From the NCBI RefSeq assembly GCF_900129565.1, contig NZ_FQWD01000008.1, positions 124,001 to 188,000 of the forward strand: DNA of 64,000 bases, read 5' to 3'. The stretch is from Marisediminitalea aggregata (lineage in GTDB: Bacteria > Pseudomonadota > Gammaproteobacteria > Enterobacterales > Alteromonadaceae). A program made the translations under genes and the position numbers. Shown here in pieces: positions 52,210 to 62,469 of this stretch. The notes beneath the pieces are model-generated. The model saw only the letters and a list, made by a program, of their open reading frames with translations. It made no database searches and was not told the origin of the DNA. Position 1 is the first letter of the stretch, and each line of letters starts with the position of its first letter.

Positions 52210-54042
52210 ATGTCAGCAAATTCTAATCAAACAAACGGCGCACCCGGGCCGATTATCAGTGAGCCGCAATGGAATGCCATTACGCAGGCTATTGCCGGGT
52301 TAAACGCACAGCAGCTTAGCTGGGTAAGTGGCTATCTGGCCGGTTTGGCTGCATCTGGTCAAGCGTTGCCGCAATCGGCAGGTGCCGTTGCCAGCGCAGA
52401 AACTGCAGGTGATGCACCGGTTCTGACTATTCTGTATGGTTCGCAAACGGGTAATGCCAAAGGCATTGCGCAATCTTTGCAAGCCAAAGCGGAAGCGGCA
52501 GGTTACACCAGCAAATTGCTAAGCATGGCTGATTACAAGCCACGTCAAATCAAAGCTGAAACCCACGTGGCGATTGTTGCCAGTACCCACGGTGAGGGTG
52601 AGCCGCCCGATGACGCTATTGAACTGCACGAATTCCTCGGCAGCAAAAAAGCGCCTAAGAATGCCAATCTGAAATACTCGGTATTGTCGTTGGGTGATTC
52701 CAGCTACGAGTTCTTCTGCCAGACAGGTAAAGATTTCGATGAGCGTTTAGCAAAGCTTGGCGCCACAGCAGTCGTACCTCGTGTGGACTGCGACGTTGAT
52801 TATGAAAGCGAAGCGCAAGCCTGGTGCGAGAAGTTTATTGAGTCGCTAAAAAGTGACTTTACGGCACAAGCCGGTGCAGCAGTAGCTATGCAACAAGGTA
52901 GTGCGGTACAAGCGGTCGCTGCTGCGCAAACTTACACCAAAAAAGCACCTTTTACTGCGACTTTGCTGACGTCACAGAAAATTACTGGTCGTGACTCGGT
53001 GAAAGATATTCGCCACATCGAAATCAGCCTGGAAGACTCTGGTATTCAGTACCAGGCGGGTGATGCGCTGGGTGTATGGTTCAAAAACGACACTGCGTTA
53101 GTAGAAGAGCTGATCGGTTTAATTGAAGCCAATGCTGACGAAACTGTGGAAGTCGACGGACAGTCGTTGACACTGGCTGAGGCGTTAATCAGTAAATTGG
53201 AGTTAACACTAAGCTACCCGGGATTTGTAAAGGCGTATCAGGAAGCCACAGGCTCAGAAGCGCTGGCTAAATTACTGGAAGACAAAGCGGCGTTGCGTGA
53301 ATATCTGGCAGACCGACAAATTGCTGACATCGTTCGCGATTATCCTGCAGCGGTTGCGGCACAAACTTTTGTAAACGCATGTCGTCCAATTACACCACGT
53401 TTGTATTCTATTGCTTCGAGCCAGTCTGAAGTAGAAGACGAAGTTCACCTAACCATTGCACACGTTGATTACGACGCGTTTGGTAAGCGTCATCAGGGTG
53501 GTGCGTCTGGTTACCTTTGCGAACGTCTTGAGGAAGGCGGTGAAGTAGAAGTATTCGTAGAGCCTAACGACAACTTCCGCTTACCAGCGAACCCGGATAC
53601 GCCCGTGATCATGATTGGACCGGGTACCGGTATTGCGCCGTTCCGTTCATTTATGCAGGAACGCGATGCCCAGGGCGCAGAAGGCAAGAATTGGTTGTTC
53701 TTTGGTAACCCCAACTTTACGCAGGATTTCCTGTATCAGCTGGAATGGCAGGCCTATGTGAAAAGTGGCTTGTTAAGCCGCATTAGCCTGGCTTTCTCTC
53801 GCGACCAGGCTGAGAAAATTTACGTGCAGGATCGTTTGCTGGAAGAAGGCAAAGATGTATTTGCATGGCTGGAAGAAGGGGCACACGTGTATGTGTGTGG
53901 TGATGCAAACCGCATGGCAAAAGACGTAGAAAACGCCTTGCTGGACATCATTAAAACCCACGGTAACAAAGACGACTCGGAAGCCAAAGCGTACTTGCTG
54001 GCTCTGCGTAAAGCAAAACGATATCAGAAGGATGTCTATTAA
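52210..54042 (+). CDS. cysJ: Assimilatory sulfite reductase flavoprotein subunit
   Basis: A 610-aa NADPH-dependent diflavin reductase passing electrons to CysI for sulfite-to-sulfide reduction. Domains in order: flavodoxin-type FMN domain ([27 protein letters not shown]), connecting and FAD domain ([16 protein letters not shown]), and NADPH domain ([19 protein letters not shown], ending with a terminal Tyr). Length is close to E. coli CysJ (599 aa). Its TAA overlaps the cysI ATG. Expression is probably CysB-linked as in other proteobacteria, and a leader hairpin abuts the start. Confidence 0.97.
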   Translation: MSANSNQTNGAPGPIISEPQWNAITQAIAGLNAQQLSWVSGYLAGLAASGQALPQSAGAVASAETAGDAPVLTILYGSQTGNAKGIAQSLQAKAEAAGYTSKLLSMADYKPRQIKAETHVAIVASTHGEGEPPDDAIELHEFLGSKKAPKNANLKYSVLSLGDSSYEFFCQTGKDFDERLAKLGATAVVPRVDCDVDYESEAQAWCEKFIESLKSDFTAQAGAAVAMQQGSAVQAVAAAQTYTKKAPFTATLLTSQKITGRDSVKDIRHIEISLEDSGIQYQAGDALGVWFKNDTALVEELIGLIEANADETVEVDGQSLTLAEALISKLELTLSYPGFVKAYQEATGSEALAKLLEDKAALREYLADRQIADIVRDYPAAVAAQTFVNACRPITPRLYSIASSQSEVEDEVHLTIAHVDYDAFGKRHQGGASGYLCERLEEGGEVEVFVEPNDNFRLPANPDTPVIMIGPGTGIAPFRSFMQERDAQGAEGKNWLFFGNPNFTQDFLYQLEWQAYVKSGLLSRISLAFSRDQAEKIYVQDRLLEEGKDVFAWLEEGAHVYVCGDANRMAKDVENALLDIIKTHGNKDDSEAKAYLLALRKAKRYQKDVY

Positions 54043-55754
54043 TGAGTGATTCTAAGTCTCCTTATATTGTAGAAGGCAAGCTGGCTGACAACGAGCGTTT
54101 GAAAGCCCAAAGCCGTCATTTGCGCGGAACCATTGAAGCCGATCTGAAAGACCCGTTAACCGGTGGTTTTACCGCCGATAACTTTCAGCTGATCCGCTTC
54201 CACGGTATGTACCAACAGGACGACCGTGACATTCGCGCAGAACGTAACAAACAAAAACTGGAACCGCTGCATAATGTCATGCTGCGTGCCCGTTTACCAG
54301 GTGGCATTATTACACCTGAGCAATGGCTGGTTATCGACAAGTTCGCCGAAGAACACACCATGTATGGCAGTATTCGTTTAACCACGCGTCAGACATTCCA
54401 GTTTCACGGTGTATTGAAGCCAAACATTAAATTGATGCACCAGACACTGAACAAAGCCGGTATTGATTCTATTGCTACCGCGGGTGACGTAAACCGAAAT
54501 GTGTTGTGTACGTCAAACCCTGTTGAATCACAGGTACATCAGCAGGCTTATGACTGGGCGCGTAAGATCAGTGAGCACTTACTTCCTAAAACCCGCGCTT
54601 ATGCCGAAATCTGGTTAGATGGCGAGCGTTTGGAAACCACAGATCAAGAGCCTATTCTGGGTGACAACTACTTGCCACGTAAGTTTAAGACAACGGTTGT
54701 GATCCCGCCGCAAAACGATGTGGACGTGCACGCAAACGATCTGAACTTTGTAGCCATTGCTGAAAACGGTGAACTGGTAGGTTTTAACGTGCTCGTTGGT
54801 GGCGGTTTGGCCATGACGCACGGCGATAAATCTACCTATCCGCGCAAAGCTGATGACTTTGGTTTTATCCCTCTGGAGCACACGCTGGCTGTTGCTGAAG
54901 CAGTTGTAACTACGCAGCGTGACTGGGGTAACCGTGTAAATCGTAAAAATGCGAAAACCAAGTACACCCTTGAACGCGTTGGCGTAGATAACTTCCGTAA
55001 AGAAGTTGAACAGCGTGCGGGTGTTGAATTTGCGCCAAGCCGTGCTTACGAATTTACCAGCCGTGGTGACCGTATTGGCTGGGTTGAAGGTATCGACGGT
55101 AAGTTCCATTTAACCCTGTTTATCGAAAACGGCCGAATCCTGGATTATCCGGGCAAAACCCTGAAAACCGGTTGTCGTGAAATCGCGAAGATTCACCAGG
55201 GCGATATGCGAATGACCGCTAATCAGAACCTGATCATTGCGGGTGTACCGGCGGACCAGAAAGACGCGATCGAGGCATTGGCCCGCGAACATGGCCTGAT
55301 TCAGCCTGATGTTACCCCTCAGCGCATGGATTCAATGGCGTGTGTTGCCTTGCCGACCTGTCCGTTGGCGATGGCCGAAGCTGAACGATTCCTGCCAGGT
55401 GCTGTAGACCAACTTGATACGTTAATGGCCAAGCATGGTCTGAGCGATGACAGTGTTATCTTCCGTGTTACCGGCTGTCCGAATGGCTGTGGTCGTGCGA
55501 TGTTGGCGGAAGTGGGCCTTGTTGGTAAAGGGCCTGGTCGCTATAACCTGCACCTTGGTGGTAACCGTGAAGGTACGCGTATTCCTCGCATGTATAAGGA
55601 GAACATCACCGAGCAGGAAATTCTGGACATTCTGGATGACCTGTTAGGCCAGTGGGCAGCAAATCGTCAGACTGGCGAAGCGTTTGGTGATTACGTGGTA
55701 CGCGCAGACATCATTAAACCCGTGGTAAATTCCGCTCAGGATTTTTATGACTAA
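54042..55754 (+). CDS. cysI: Assimilatory sulfite reductase hemoprotein subunit
   Basis: A 570-aa siroheme/[4Fe-4S] subunit, exactly the length of E. coli CysI. Cluster-binding cysteines are in [20 protein letters not shown] and [20 protein letters not shown]. The N-terminal half contains the two parachute-like substrate-binding repeats ([14 protein letters not shown] and related). It overlaps cysH by 8 bp (55747-55754), so cysJIH form one tightly coupled operon. Confidence 0.98.
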   Translation: MSDSKSPYIVEGKLADNERLKAQSRHLRGTIEADLKDPLTGGFTADNFQLIRFHGMYQQDDRDIRAERNKQKLEPLHNVMLRARLPGGIITPEQWLVIDKFAEEHTMYGSIRLTTRQTFQFHGVLKPNIKLMHQTLNKAGIDSIATAGDVNRNVLCTSNPVESQVHQQAYDWARKISEHLLPKTRAYAEIWLDGERLETTDQEPILGDNYLPRKFKTTVVIPPQNDVDVHANDLNFVAIAENGELVGFNVLVGGGLAMTHGDKSTYPRKADDFGFIPLEHTLAVAEAVVTTQRDWGNRVNRKNAKTKYTLERVGVDNFRKEVEQRAGVEFAPSRAYEFTSRGDRIGWVEGIDGKFHLTLFIENGRILDYPGKTLKTGCREIAKIHQGDMRMTANQNLIIAGVPADQKDAIEALAREHGLIQPDVTPQRMDSMACVALPTCPLAMAEAERFLPGAVDQLDTLMAKHGLSDDSVIFRVTGCPNGCGRAMLAEVGLVGKGPGRYNLHLGGNREGTRIPRMYKENITEQEILDILDDLLGQWAANRQTGEAFGDYVVRADIIKPVVNSAQDFYD

Positions 55755-56496
55755 TCACGAACTAAGCCAGATTAGTCAGCCACTCAGCCTCGACATTTCC
55801 GAGTCTGAGCTGGCTGAAATCAATCAGGAACTGGAGCAAATGGATGCGGCCAGCCGGGTACGTTGGGCCATGGCCAACCTGCCTGGTGAGCAAATTGTGT
55901 CGTCGAGCTTTGGCGCACAATCAGCGGTGATGTTGCATTTGTTGACCCAGGCCAGACCTGATATTCCGGTAGTGCTAACCGATACAGGCTATTTGTTTCC
56001 GGAAACTTATCAGTTTGTTGATGAACTGGTTGAAAAACTCAACCTGAACTTAAAAGTGTACAGCTCAGACATCTCTCCTGCCTGGCAAGAAGCGCGTTTC
56101 GGCCGCTTGTGGGAAAAAGGCATTGAGGGCATTGAGCAGTACAACAAAATGAATAAGGTTGAGCCCATGCAGCGCGCGTTGAAGGAGCTCAACGTAGGTA
56201 CTTGGTTTGCTGGTCTACGCCGTAGTCAGGCTGACACGCGTCAGCGTTTGCCTGTGTTACAAAAAGTCGGAAAGCAGTTCAAACTGTATCCGATAATCGA
56301 TTGGTCTAACAAAGACTTACATTACTACCTCAAAGACAATGGCTTGTCTTACCATCCGCTTTGGGAGCAGGGGTATGTATCGATTGGCGACTGGCACACA
56401 ACGCAATCCCTTCAGGAAGGTATGAGCGAACAGGATACCCGTTTCTTTGGGTTGAAACGTGAGTGCGGCCTTCATGAATTCGGTGACGGCATTTAG
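55747..56496 (+). CDS. cysH: Phosphoadenylyl-sulfate (PAPS) reductase
   Basis: A 249-aa cytoplasmic enzyme reducing PAPS to sulfite with thioredoxin. It has the PP-loop-like [31 protein letters not shown], and the C-terminal catalytic cysteine in [13 protein letters not shown]. The two Cys pairs of an APS-type [4Fe-4S] site are absent, so PAPS rather than APS is the expected substrate. It starts inside cysI and ends in a terminator whose stem includes its stop codon. Confidence 0.97.
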   Translation: MTNHELSQISQPLSLDISESELAEINQELEQMDAASRVRWAMANLPGEQIVSSSFGAQSAVMLHLLTQARPDIPVVLTDTGYLFPETYQFVDELVEKLNLNLKVYSSDISPAWQEARFGRLWEKGIEGIEQYNKMNKVEPMQRALKELNVGTWFAGLRRSQADTRQRLPVLQKVGKQFKLYPIIDWSNKDLHYYLKDNGLSYHPLWEQGYVSIGDWHTTQSLQEGMSEQDTRFFGLKRECGLHEFGDGI

Positions 56497-56518
56497 CCGT
56501 CACTGCCTTTTCTTCTTC
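56483..56518 (+). terminator. Terminator at end of cysJIH
   Basis: Arms GTGACGGC (56483-56490) and GCCGTCAC (56496-56503), 5-nt loop that includes the first bases of the cysH stop region, followed by a T-rich tract (TTTTCTTCTT). Confidence 0.8.
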
Positions 56519-56541
56519 CTGTCAACAGGCCCTAACCTGTC

Positions 56542-57450
56542 TTAACTTGTCACCGTGAAGTAGCGGCGAAACAGTTGCTGCACGTCAGCCAGCAAGTTCG
56601 CTGATTCATTGCGTGGTATTAATTTCGCAAGTTCTGCACCTACCGACGTAAAGCGATAATACGTTAACCACAGACTGGCATGTTTAGGCGTCAGCTGTAG
56701 CTGCGTTTTCGAAAACTTAAGTAACTGCGACGTTCCTTTTGGTAATAGTCCGGTTTCGACCTCTGTTGCATACAACAACTTCATGTTGCTCAGGGCCAGT
56801 ATGTCGGTGTAGGTCAGGCCATGTTGAGATAATTGCACTGCGCCATTCGACGCAGGAGACAGCAAGCTCAGCAGTCCGGCTTTAACGTGATACCCGGTTA
56901 TGATGACAGGTGTAGGATCCTGATTCCGTCGGCAGGCTAATTGGCAGGCCCGGCTGAAAAGTTCGGCATCTCGCTGAGTCAGTTTAGTCAGTGTTTCCAG
57001 CGTTCTGAGCGAAAAGCTACCTGGTCGTTGCACCTCAACGGCAAGGATTTTTCCCCACAACTCCTGCATTTCAGCAGCATAGATATTTTCCGCCATAGCA
57101 GTAAAGGCGTGAAACCAGTCGGGATCAATTTGTTCTGTAGAACTTTCTGAGTAAGACACGCCCATGGCAATTGTCATAATACTCTTTAAGTTATTTAACC
57201 GGTTTTGTTCTTTCAATCGTCTGAAATTAGCCAATTCCTGTGGTTCGAAACCCCTGAAATCGACGGCGTGGGGTGTGACGCCTATTTGCGCAAACCAATA
57301 GCTAATACGCTGCTGCATTACGGTACCGGACGCGCCGCTTTGCTGAGTCCCGGCCTTTTTACGACCCGATGTTGGGTCGGTCTTAACGCCTGGCTTTTGC
57401 GTCGTTATACCTCCGGCGAGATGAGGTGGCGCATTTGAAGGTATTTTCAT
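56542..57450 (-). CDS. TIGR03899/DUF2806-like conserved protein
   Basis: A 302-aa protein without signal peptide or membrane segment. A low-complexity basic start (to about residue 45) precedes RISYWFAQIGVTPHAVDF. The diagnostic segment is DPDWFHAFTAMAENIYAAEM followed by QELWGKILAVEVQRPGSFSL and TLETLTKLTQRDAELF, as in DUF2806/TIGR03899 proteins of Vibrio and Alteromonas. Function unknown. It is convergent with cysH and divergent from the c-di-GMP gene. Confidence 0.75.
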   Translation of the reverse strand: MKIPSNAPPHLAGGITTQKPGVKTDPTSGRKKAGTQQSGASGTVMQQRISYWFAQIGVTPHAVDFRGFEPQELANFRRLKEQNRLNNLKSIMTIAMGVSYSESSTEQIDPDWFHAFTAMAENIYAAEMQELWGKILAVEVQRPGSFSLRTLETLTKLTQRDAELFSRACQLACRRNQDPTPVIITGYHVKAGLLSLLSPASNGAVQLSQHGLTYTDILALSNMKLLYATEVETGLLPKGTSQLLKFSKTQLQLTPKHASLWLTYYRFTSVGAELAKLIPRNESANLLADVQQLFRRYFTVTS

Positions 57451-57577
57451 CTATTTGAGCACTAAAAGTGGCGAAGATACGTACTTGTGTATTACTTTAG
57501 TGTATAGCGAGATTGCTTTGCAAATTGGCTTTTAAGCGGTAGGATGTGATTAATATGTATGAGATACCAAAGTACTG

Positions 57578-59818
57578 ATGTCAGCGGAATACGATAACGA
57601 CGAGCTGGTTTTCCTCGATGAAGATAGTCATCAGGAGCTCGATGATAAAAATAAGCGCCAGTGGAATATTCTGATTGTTGATGATGATGAAGAAATTCAC
57701 ACTGTCACAAAGCTCGCGTTGTCTGGCTTGGTTGTACATGATCGAACTCTCAATTTTTTGCATGCAAACTCGGGTAAGCAGGCAAAAGAAGTCCTGGATG
57801 AACACGGGCGCGATGTGGCAATACTGTTGCTCGATGTTGTTATGGAAACTGACGACGCGGGGTTAACCGTCGTTGAGTATCTGCGTGAGACCCTTAAGCT
57901 GCATGAGCCGCGTATCATTTTACGTACCGGGCAGCCGGGTTTTGCTCCCGAAGAGCAAATCATCAAAACCTACGACATCAATGACTATAAGATGAAAACC
58001 GAACTGACGCGGGCAAAGTTGCTCACGACAGTCATCTCTTCAATTCGGTCTTATCAGCAAATTCTTACCATTAACCAAAGCCGGTTAGGCTTGCAGAAAA
58101 TTATTCACTCATCCGCCAATTTGCTGGAAGAACATTCTATTAAGGGCTTTTGCGAGGGGATTGTCACGCAAATCAGTTCGCTGATTGGCCTGGAAGCAGA
58201 GGGCATTGTGTGTGCCAGAGCCGGATCCGTGTTAGACAGAGACGACGATGGCGTGTATGTATTGGGCGCAGCAGGTGACTATGCGCCTTATATAAACGAA
58301 CGCATCGAAGAACTGCACAACGAATTGATTGTTGACAGTGTATCGCGTTGCTTGCGTCAAAAAGAGCATATCTTCGGGGAAGGTGTGTCGATTTTGTATC
58401 TCAACAGTTCCGGTTTCGAAGCCGCGGTGTATTTGAATCTGTCACATGATATCAGTGACTTAGATCGACAATTGCTGGAAGTTTTCTTAACCAGCATTTC
58501 TGTAGGCTATGAAAACGTTTATCTGTTTCACGAACTTCGCAATGCGGCATTTCGCGATTGGCTTACCCGATTGCCCAACCGCAATGAATTTATCAAGATT
58601 CTGGACACACATTCCAAGGTAAACCAAGACACCCAGATGTGTGCAGCCTTGGTTGACGTTAATCAGTTTTCCGACATCAACGACGGGCTTGGCCAGGAAA
58701 CCGGTAATGAACTACTCAAAGCCGTAGCAAATCGATTAAATGAGAGCTTTGGTGCCGATGTACAGAAGGGGCGTATCGCCGCGGACGTATTTGGCCTGCT
58801 AGGTCCGGCAAATGTGGTTACTCCCGATAAAATCAATGCCGCCTTTCAACAGCCGTTTACCGCAGATGACCATACCATGCCGCTTAATGTAACGATTGGC
58901 CTGTGTGAGTTGGATGACAAGAATAAAGTGTTGGGCGTTGATTTGTTGAAGCGTACTAACATTGCACTGAATCGGGCTAAAAAGGTCCCCAATACCAATT
59001 ACGAGTATTTTGCGCCTGAGATTGAAGAGCAGACTACCTGGCGTCTACACCTTATTCGACGTCTGCGATCTGACTTTGCTAATCGCAAACTCGAACTGTG
59101 GAGTCAGCCGCAAATTGAGTTGGCAAGTGAAAAAGTGATCGGCATGGAAGGGTTGTTGCGTTGGCCTGATGGCAACGGTGGCTATATTTCACCGGCGGAG
59201 TTTGTGCCATTAGCTGAGTATTCCGGGCTGATTGTTGATATTGGTCATTGGGTACTGGAAGAGTCCTGCCGCCGTTTGCAAGAACTTAAAAAGCTGGGCT
59301 ACCCACATTTGCGTGTCGCGGTGAACGTGTCTATTCCGCAATTCCGCGACCCGGAATTCGTCAATAAAGTGAAGCGTTTACTGACTGAGTACAATTTGCC
59401 ACCCAGCCTGTTGGAGCTGGAAATTACCGAAAGCGTGGTAATGGATGAGCCACAAATTGTTATTGATGCACTCACTGACTTAAAAGAGTTTGGTGTCACC
59501 ATTGCTATCGATGACTTTGGCACAGGCTTTTCGTCTATGAGTTATTTACAAAAGCTTCCTTTGCATCGTTTAAAAGTGGACCGTTCTTTCGTTAAGGATA
59601 TTGGTGTGGGTGAATCCGCCCTGATCGCCGAGACCATTGTGACGCTGGGTAATAAGCTCGGACTCGTTACCATTGCTGAAGGAATAGAAAAGCGTGAACA
59701 AGCCAATCACATGATTAAGTTGGGCTGTGACGAGGCGCAAGGTTACTTGTTTGGCAAACCCATGCCGTTTAACGAACTGATTGCGTTTTTGGCGGAGCAT
59801 GACGCGAATAACGGTTAG
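57578..59818 (+). CDS. REC-DUF3369-GGDEF(degenerate)-EAL response regulator
   Basis: A 746-aa two-component-linked c-di-GMP protein. An N-terminal receiver (about residues 28-150) has acidic D35/D36 and phospho-acceptor D86 in ILLLDVVMET, followed by a DUF3369-like domain. The GGDEF domain has lost its signature (AADVF in its place), so diguanylate cyclase activity is unlikely. The EAL domain has EGLLRW (the ExLxR motif), the Asn of VAVNVSIPQF, LEITES, IDDFGTGFSSMSYL, LKVDRSF, IAEGIE and EAQGYLFG, so phosphodiesterase activity is expected. It probably lowers c-di-GMP on phosphorylation. No histidine kinase is adjacent. Confidence 0.92.
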   Translation: MSAEYDNDELVFLDEDSHQELDDKNKRQWNILIVDDDEEIHTVTKLALSGLVVHDRTLNFLHANSGKQAKEVLDEHGRDVAILLLDVVMETDDAGLTVVEYLRETLKLHEPRIILRTGQPGFAPEEQIIKTYDINDYKMKTELTRAKLLTTVISSIRSYQQILTINQSRLGLQKIIHSSANLLEEHSIKGFCEGIVTQISSLIGLEAEGIVCARAGSVLDRDDDGVYVLGAAGDYAPYINERIEELHNELIVDSVSRCLRQKEHIFGEGVSILYLNSSGFEAAVYLNLSHDISDLDRQLLEVFLTSISVGYENVYLFHELRNAAFRDWLTRLPNRNEFIKILDTHSKVNQDTQMCAALVDVNQFSDINDGLGQETGNELLKAVANRLNESFGADVQKGRIAADVFGLLGPANVVTPDKINAAFQQPFTADDHTMPLNVTIGLCELDDKNKVLGVDLLKRTNIALNRAKKVPNTNYEYFAPEIEEQTTWRLHLIRRLRSDFANRKLELWSQPQIELASEKVIGMEGLLRWPDGNGGYISPAEFVPLAEYSGLIVDIGHWVLEESCRRLQELKKLGYPHLRVAVNVSIPQFRDPEFVNKVKRLLTEYNLPPSLLELEITESVVMDEPQIVIDALTDLKEFGVTIAIDDFGTGFSSMSYLQKLPLHRLKVDRSFVKDIGVGESALIAETIVTLGNKLGLVTIAEGIEKREQANHMIKLGCDEAQGYLFGKPMPFNELIAFLAEHDANNG

Positions 59819-59824
59819 TGTCCG

Positions 59825-60424
59825 CTATTTCAAATAAGCGTGTAATTTATTTCTGATGGCGCTGAGCTGATTGTTAAGCGCCGCTTCATTCTGCTTTAAC
59901 CACCGGTTGTTTCTGCCTGACGGGTGAGGCAATACAAACATGCTCTCGTCACCTAGGTGGGCATTGACCGCTTGAGTGAGCGTCGAATAGGTTGGCAAAT
60001 AGTACTTCTGTGCATAACTGCCGACCAGAATAGTAAGGTCAGGCTGAATCAATTGCCATATTCGGTTATGCCACGCTGGTGCACATGCCGGACTGGGCGG
60101 TGCATCCCCTCCGTTTTTCTTTCCAGGATAGCAAAAGCCCATTGGCATAATTGCAAATAATGTGGGGTCATAAAATTGACTGCGACTTACATTCAGCCAG
60201 CCCCGCAGTCTGTCCCCGCTGGGATCATTCCACGGAGTATGACTGTTGTGGGCTAACAGACCCGGGGCCTGACCAATAATTAAGATCCTGGCGTGAGGGT
60301 GAAGTTGCACAACCGGTCTGGCTGGAAGAGGGAGTGATGATTGGCACAAGCTGCAGTGACGTATATTTTCCAGCGTATGCTGGAATGTACCTGAGTATAT
60401 TTTATTATTCGTGTTGCTTGTCAT
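59825..60424 (-). CDS. Uracil-DNA glycosylase superfamily protein
   Basis: A 199-aa protein. HCSLCQSSLPLPARPV at the start is a Cys-rich segment of the short UDG/family 4-like type. Motif A appears as ILIIGQAPGLLAHNSHTPW, the central block is AIMPMGFCYPGKKNGGDAPP, and the C-terminal motif B as VLPHPSGRNNRW. It probably excises uracil or acts on related damage, though substrate and 4Fe-4S status are unverified. It is convergent with the c-di-GMP gene after 6 bp and divergent from the small exported protein gene. Confidence 0.85.
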   Translation of the reverse strand: MTSNTNNKIYSGTFQHTLENIRHCSLCQSSLPLPARPVVQLHPHARILIIGQAPGLLAHNSHTPWNDPSGDRLRGWLNVSRSQFYDPTLFAIMPMGFCYPGKKNGGDAPPSPACAPAWHNRIWQLIQPDLTILVGSYAQKYYLPTYSTLTQAVNAHLGDESMFVLPHPSGRNNRWLKQNEAALNNQLSAIRNKLHAYLK

Positions 60425-60511
60425 AAAGCTGTAACAAAACTATGTTCTTCGATTGAAAAATCGTCAGCAATGCAGTAGTATTAACATATCGTTAATTATT
60501 GGAGAAGTCCC

Positions 60512-60826
60512 ATGCGTAAATTTTTAGTAGCTTCTGTGCTGGCGGCAAGTGCTTTCACGGCGCAGGCAAACGCGGGTAACGATAAAGCTTTTGCATGCAT
60601 GGATGCCAAAACGTTTGAAATTAACAGCAGCTGCATGGTTGATACAATTAGTAACAACATGCATTTCAAAGCCGCTCAACAATCTATCGTTGAGGTAGCC
60701 AACGCAAACTCGGCTGAATACGCCATTGCCACAATGACGTTTGACGCTAAAAAAATGACAATTGATATCGTCGCTCACCGAGATGCATTGCTAGTAAAAA
60801 ATAACCTAGCACAGCCTAATCGCTAA
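60512..60826 (+). CDS. Small exported protein, 104 aa
   Basis: Signal peptide MRKFLVASVLAASAFTAQANA is followed by a short mature protein (about 83 residues) with two Cys (FACMDA, SSCMVD) that may form a disulphide. Later segments are FKAAQQSIVEVANANSAEYA and MTIDIVAHRDALLVKN. No family recognised. SD TTGGAGAAGTCCC precedes ATG 60512. Apart from the signal peptide it is unlike the 92-aa cassette proteins. A terminator follows the stop by 26 bp. Confidence 0.85.
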   Translation: MRKFLVASVLAASAFTAQANAGNDKAFACMDAKTFEINSSCMVDTISNNMHFKAAQQSIVEVANANSAEYAIATMTFDAKKMTIDIVAHRDALLVKNNLAQPNR

Positions 60827-60852
60827 TCGCTTAAAGCATATTAAACAAAAAA

Positions 60853-60876
60853 CCGGAGTTAAGCTCCGGTTTTTTG
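60853..60876. terminator. Bidirectional terminator between small exported gene and sthA
   Basis: Perfect arms CCGGAG / CTCCGG with a 5-nt loop, A-run on the left and TTTTTTG on the right. It sits between convergent genes and suits both directions. Confidence 0.9.
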
Positions 60877-60901
60877 TTTCTGGTGAAAAGAGGTAGCGGA
60901 C

Positions 60902-62326
60902 TTAGTCTGAAAATACCCGATTGAGTCCATTCAACGCCGCAACCCGATATGCTTCGGCCATAGTCGGGTAGTTAAATGTGGTATTGACGAAGTACTCTAT
61001 GGTATTACCGCCGCCATCTTGTTGCATAATTGCCTGCCCAATGTGAACAATCTCAGAGGCACGCTCACCAAAGCAGTGAATACCGAGTACTTCTTTGGTT
61101 TCCCGATGAAATAGAATTTTTAAGCTACCAACCTGTGTAGAAGCAATTTGTGCTCTTGCAAGGTGTTTAAACTGAGCTCGGCCAACTTCATAAGGCACTT
61201 TCATTTGTGTCAGTTCTTGTTCGGTTTTACCCACTGAACTAATTTCCGGAATCGTGTAGATACCAGTAGGGATGTCATCTACCAGATGGGCATTCGCATT
61301 GCCGCTTAACATCGCTTCAGCAGCAAATCGCCCTTGGTTATAGGCAGCAGAAGCAAGGCTTGGATACCCTATAACATCACCCACTGCATAAATGTTTTCA
61401 ACCTCGGTCTGGTAGTTGCTGTTCACTTTCAACTGGCCTCGAGAATCCGCTTTTAAGCCAACATTCTTGAGGTTAAGCATATCTGTATTACCGGTTCTGC
61501 CGTTTGCGAACAACAAACAGTCTGCCCGCATCCGTTTGCCTGATTCCAGGTTCAGGATCACGCTGTCATCGCGCCCTTCTACCGAGCTATACGATTCGGT
61601 ATGGCGAATTACAACGCCGTTGTTCCACAGATGGTAGCTAAGCGCATCAGAAATTTCTGCGTCAAGAAATGACAGCAGCCGATCACGCATGTTAACCAGG
61701 TCAACCTTCACGCCAAGACCGCGAAAAATTGATGCGTATTCTGTACCGATAACCCCTGCACCATAAATAATGATGGTTTGCGGTTCATGATCCAGATTTA
61801 ATATGGTGTCTGAGTTGTAGATGCGTGGGTGAGAAAAGTCGATATCTTTGGGGCAATAAGGGCGTGAGCCTGTTGCAATAGCGATTTTCTCGCCGGTAAT
61901 AATTTCTTTTGAATTATCAGCGCGTAAGATCTCAACAGTATGCTGATCAATAAAACTGGCTTCACCGTGGATCAGTGTTACGCGGTTTCTGTCGTAAAAC
62001 GACGAGCGTAGACGAGTTTGCTTTCTGATCACGCCACTGGCGTGTTGCATAATGTCAGAGAAGGTCAGGTTCCGCGAAACGTGGTTATCGGCAAACAGCG
62101 GTGTTGAGTTGTACTCAATAAGACGGCTAACTGAATGTCGGAGTGCTTTTGACGGTATTGTTCCCCAATGGGTACAACCGCCGCCAACCGCATCGTATTT
62201 CTCGATAACGGCAACGCGTTTTCCAGCTTTAGCAAGCTGCATTGCCGTCCCTTCGCCCCCAGGGCCAGTACCAATTACAATAGCGTCAAACTGAAATTTG
62301 GGTTTTGCGGTCTTCTTCGTTGTCAT
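60902..62326 (-). CDS. sthA: Soluble pyridine nucleotide transhydrogenase
   Basis: A 474-aa FAD enzyme converting NADPH and NAD+ to NADP+ and NADH. It shows the FAD GxGxxG ([19 protein letters not shown]), the modified redox-site segment [15 protein letters not shown], in which one of the lipoamide-dehydrogenase cysteines is replaced as is typical for SthA, and the NAD site [14 protein letters not shown]. The C-terminal domain ends [23 protein letters not shown] 62326 ([13 protein letters not shown]) is used; a GTG five codons upstream is possible. E. coli SthA is 466 aa. Confidence 0.95.
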   Translation of the reverse strand: MTTKKTAKPKFQFDAIVIGTGPGGEGTAMQLAKAGKRVAVIEKYDAVGGGCTHWGTIPSKALRHSVSRLIEYNSTPLFADNHVSRNLTFSDIMQHASGVIRKQTRLRSSFYDRNRVTLIHGEASFIDQHTVEILRADNSKEIITGEKIAIATGSRPYCPKDIDFSHPRIYNSDTILNLDHEPQTIIIYGAGVIGTEYASIFRGLGVKVDLVNMRDRLLSFLDAEISDALSYHLWNNGVVIRHTESYSSVEGRDDSVILNLESGKRMRADCLLFANGRTGNTDMLNLKNVGLKADSRGQLKVNSNYQTEVENIYAVGDVIGYPSLASAAYNQGRFAAEAMLSGNANAHLVDDIPTGIYTIPEISSVGKTEQELTQMKVPYEVGRAQFKHLARAQIASTQVGSLKILFHRETKEVLGIHCFGERASEIVHIGQAIMQQDGGGNTIEYFVNTTFNYPTMAEAYRVAALNGLNRVFSD

Positions 62327-62469
62327 GATTTTGCGCTGCACTTGCCTGAAGTTGTGGAATATTTCGGATGGTTATGTCCCATATTAGCCAAAAATAACTG
62401 ATATGTTTAGGGATTTATTTGTAGCCATTGGTCTGATGTCGTCGTGTGTGAATACAGGACTGAATCGAT

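Noticed and set aside
60512-60826. A third copy of the 92-aa exported cassette protein
   Set aside because: Only the signal peptide resembles A1/A2; the mature part has cysteines and none of the core motif, and there is no B gene or paired operator upstream.
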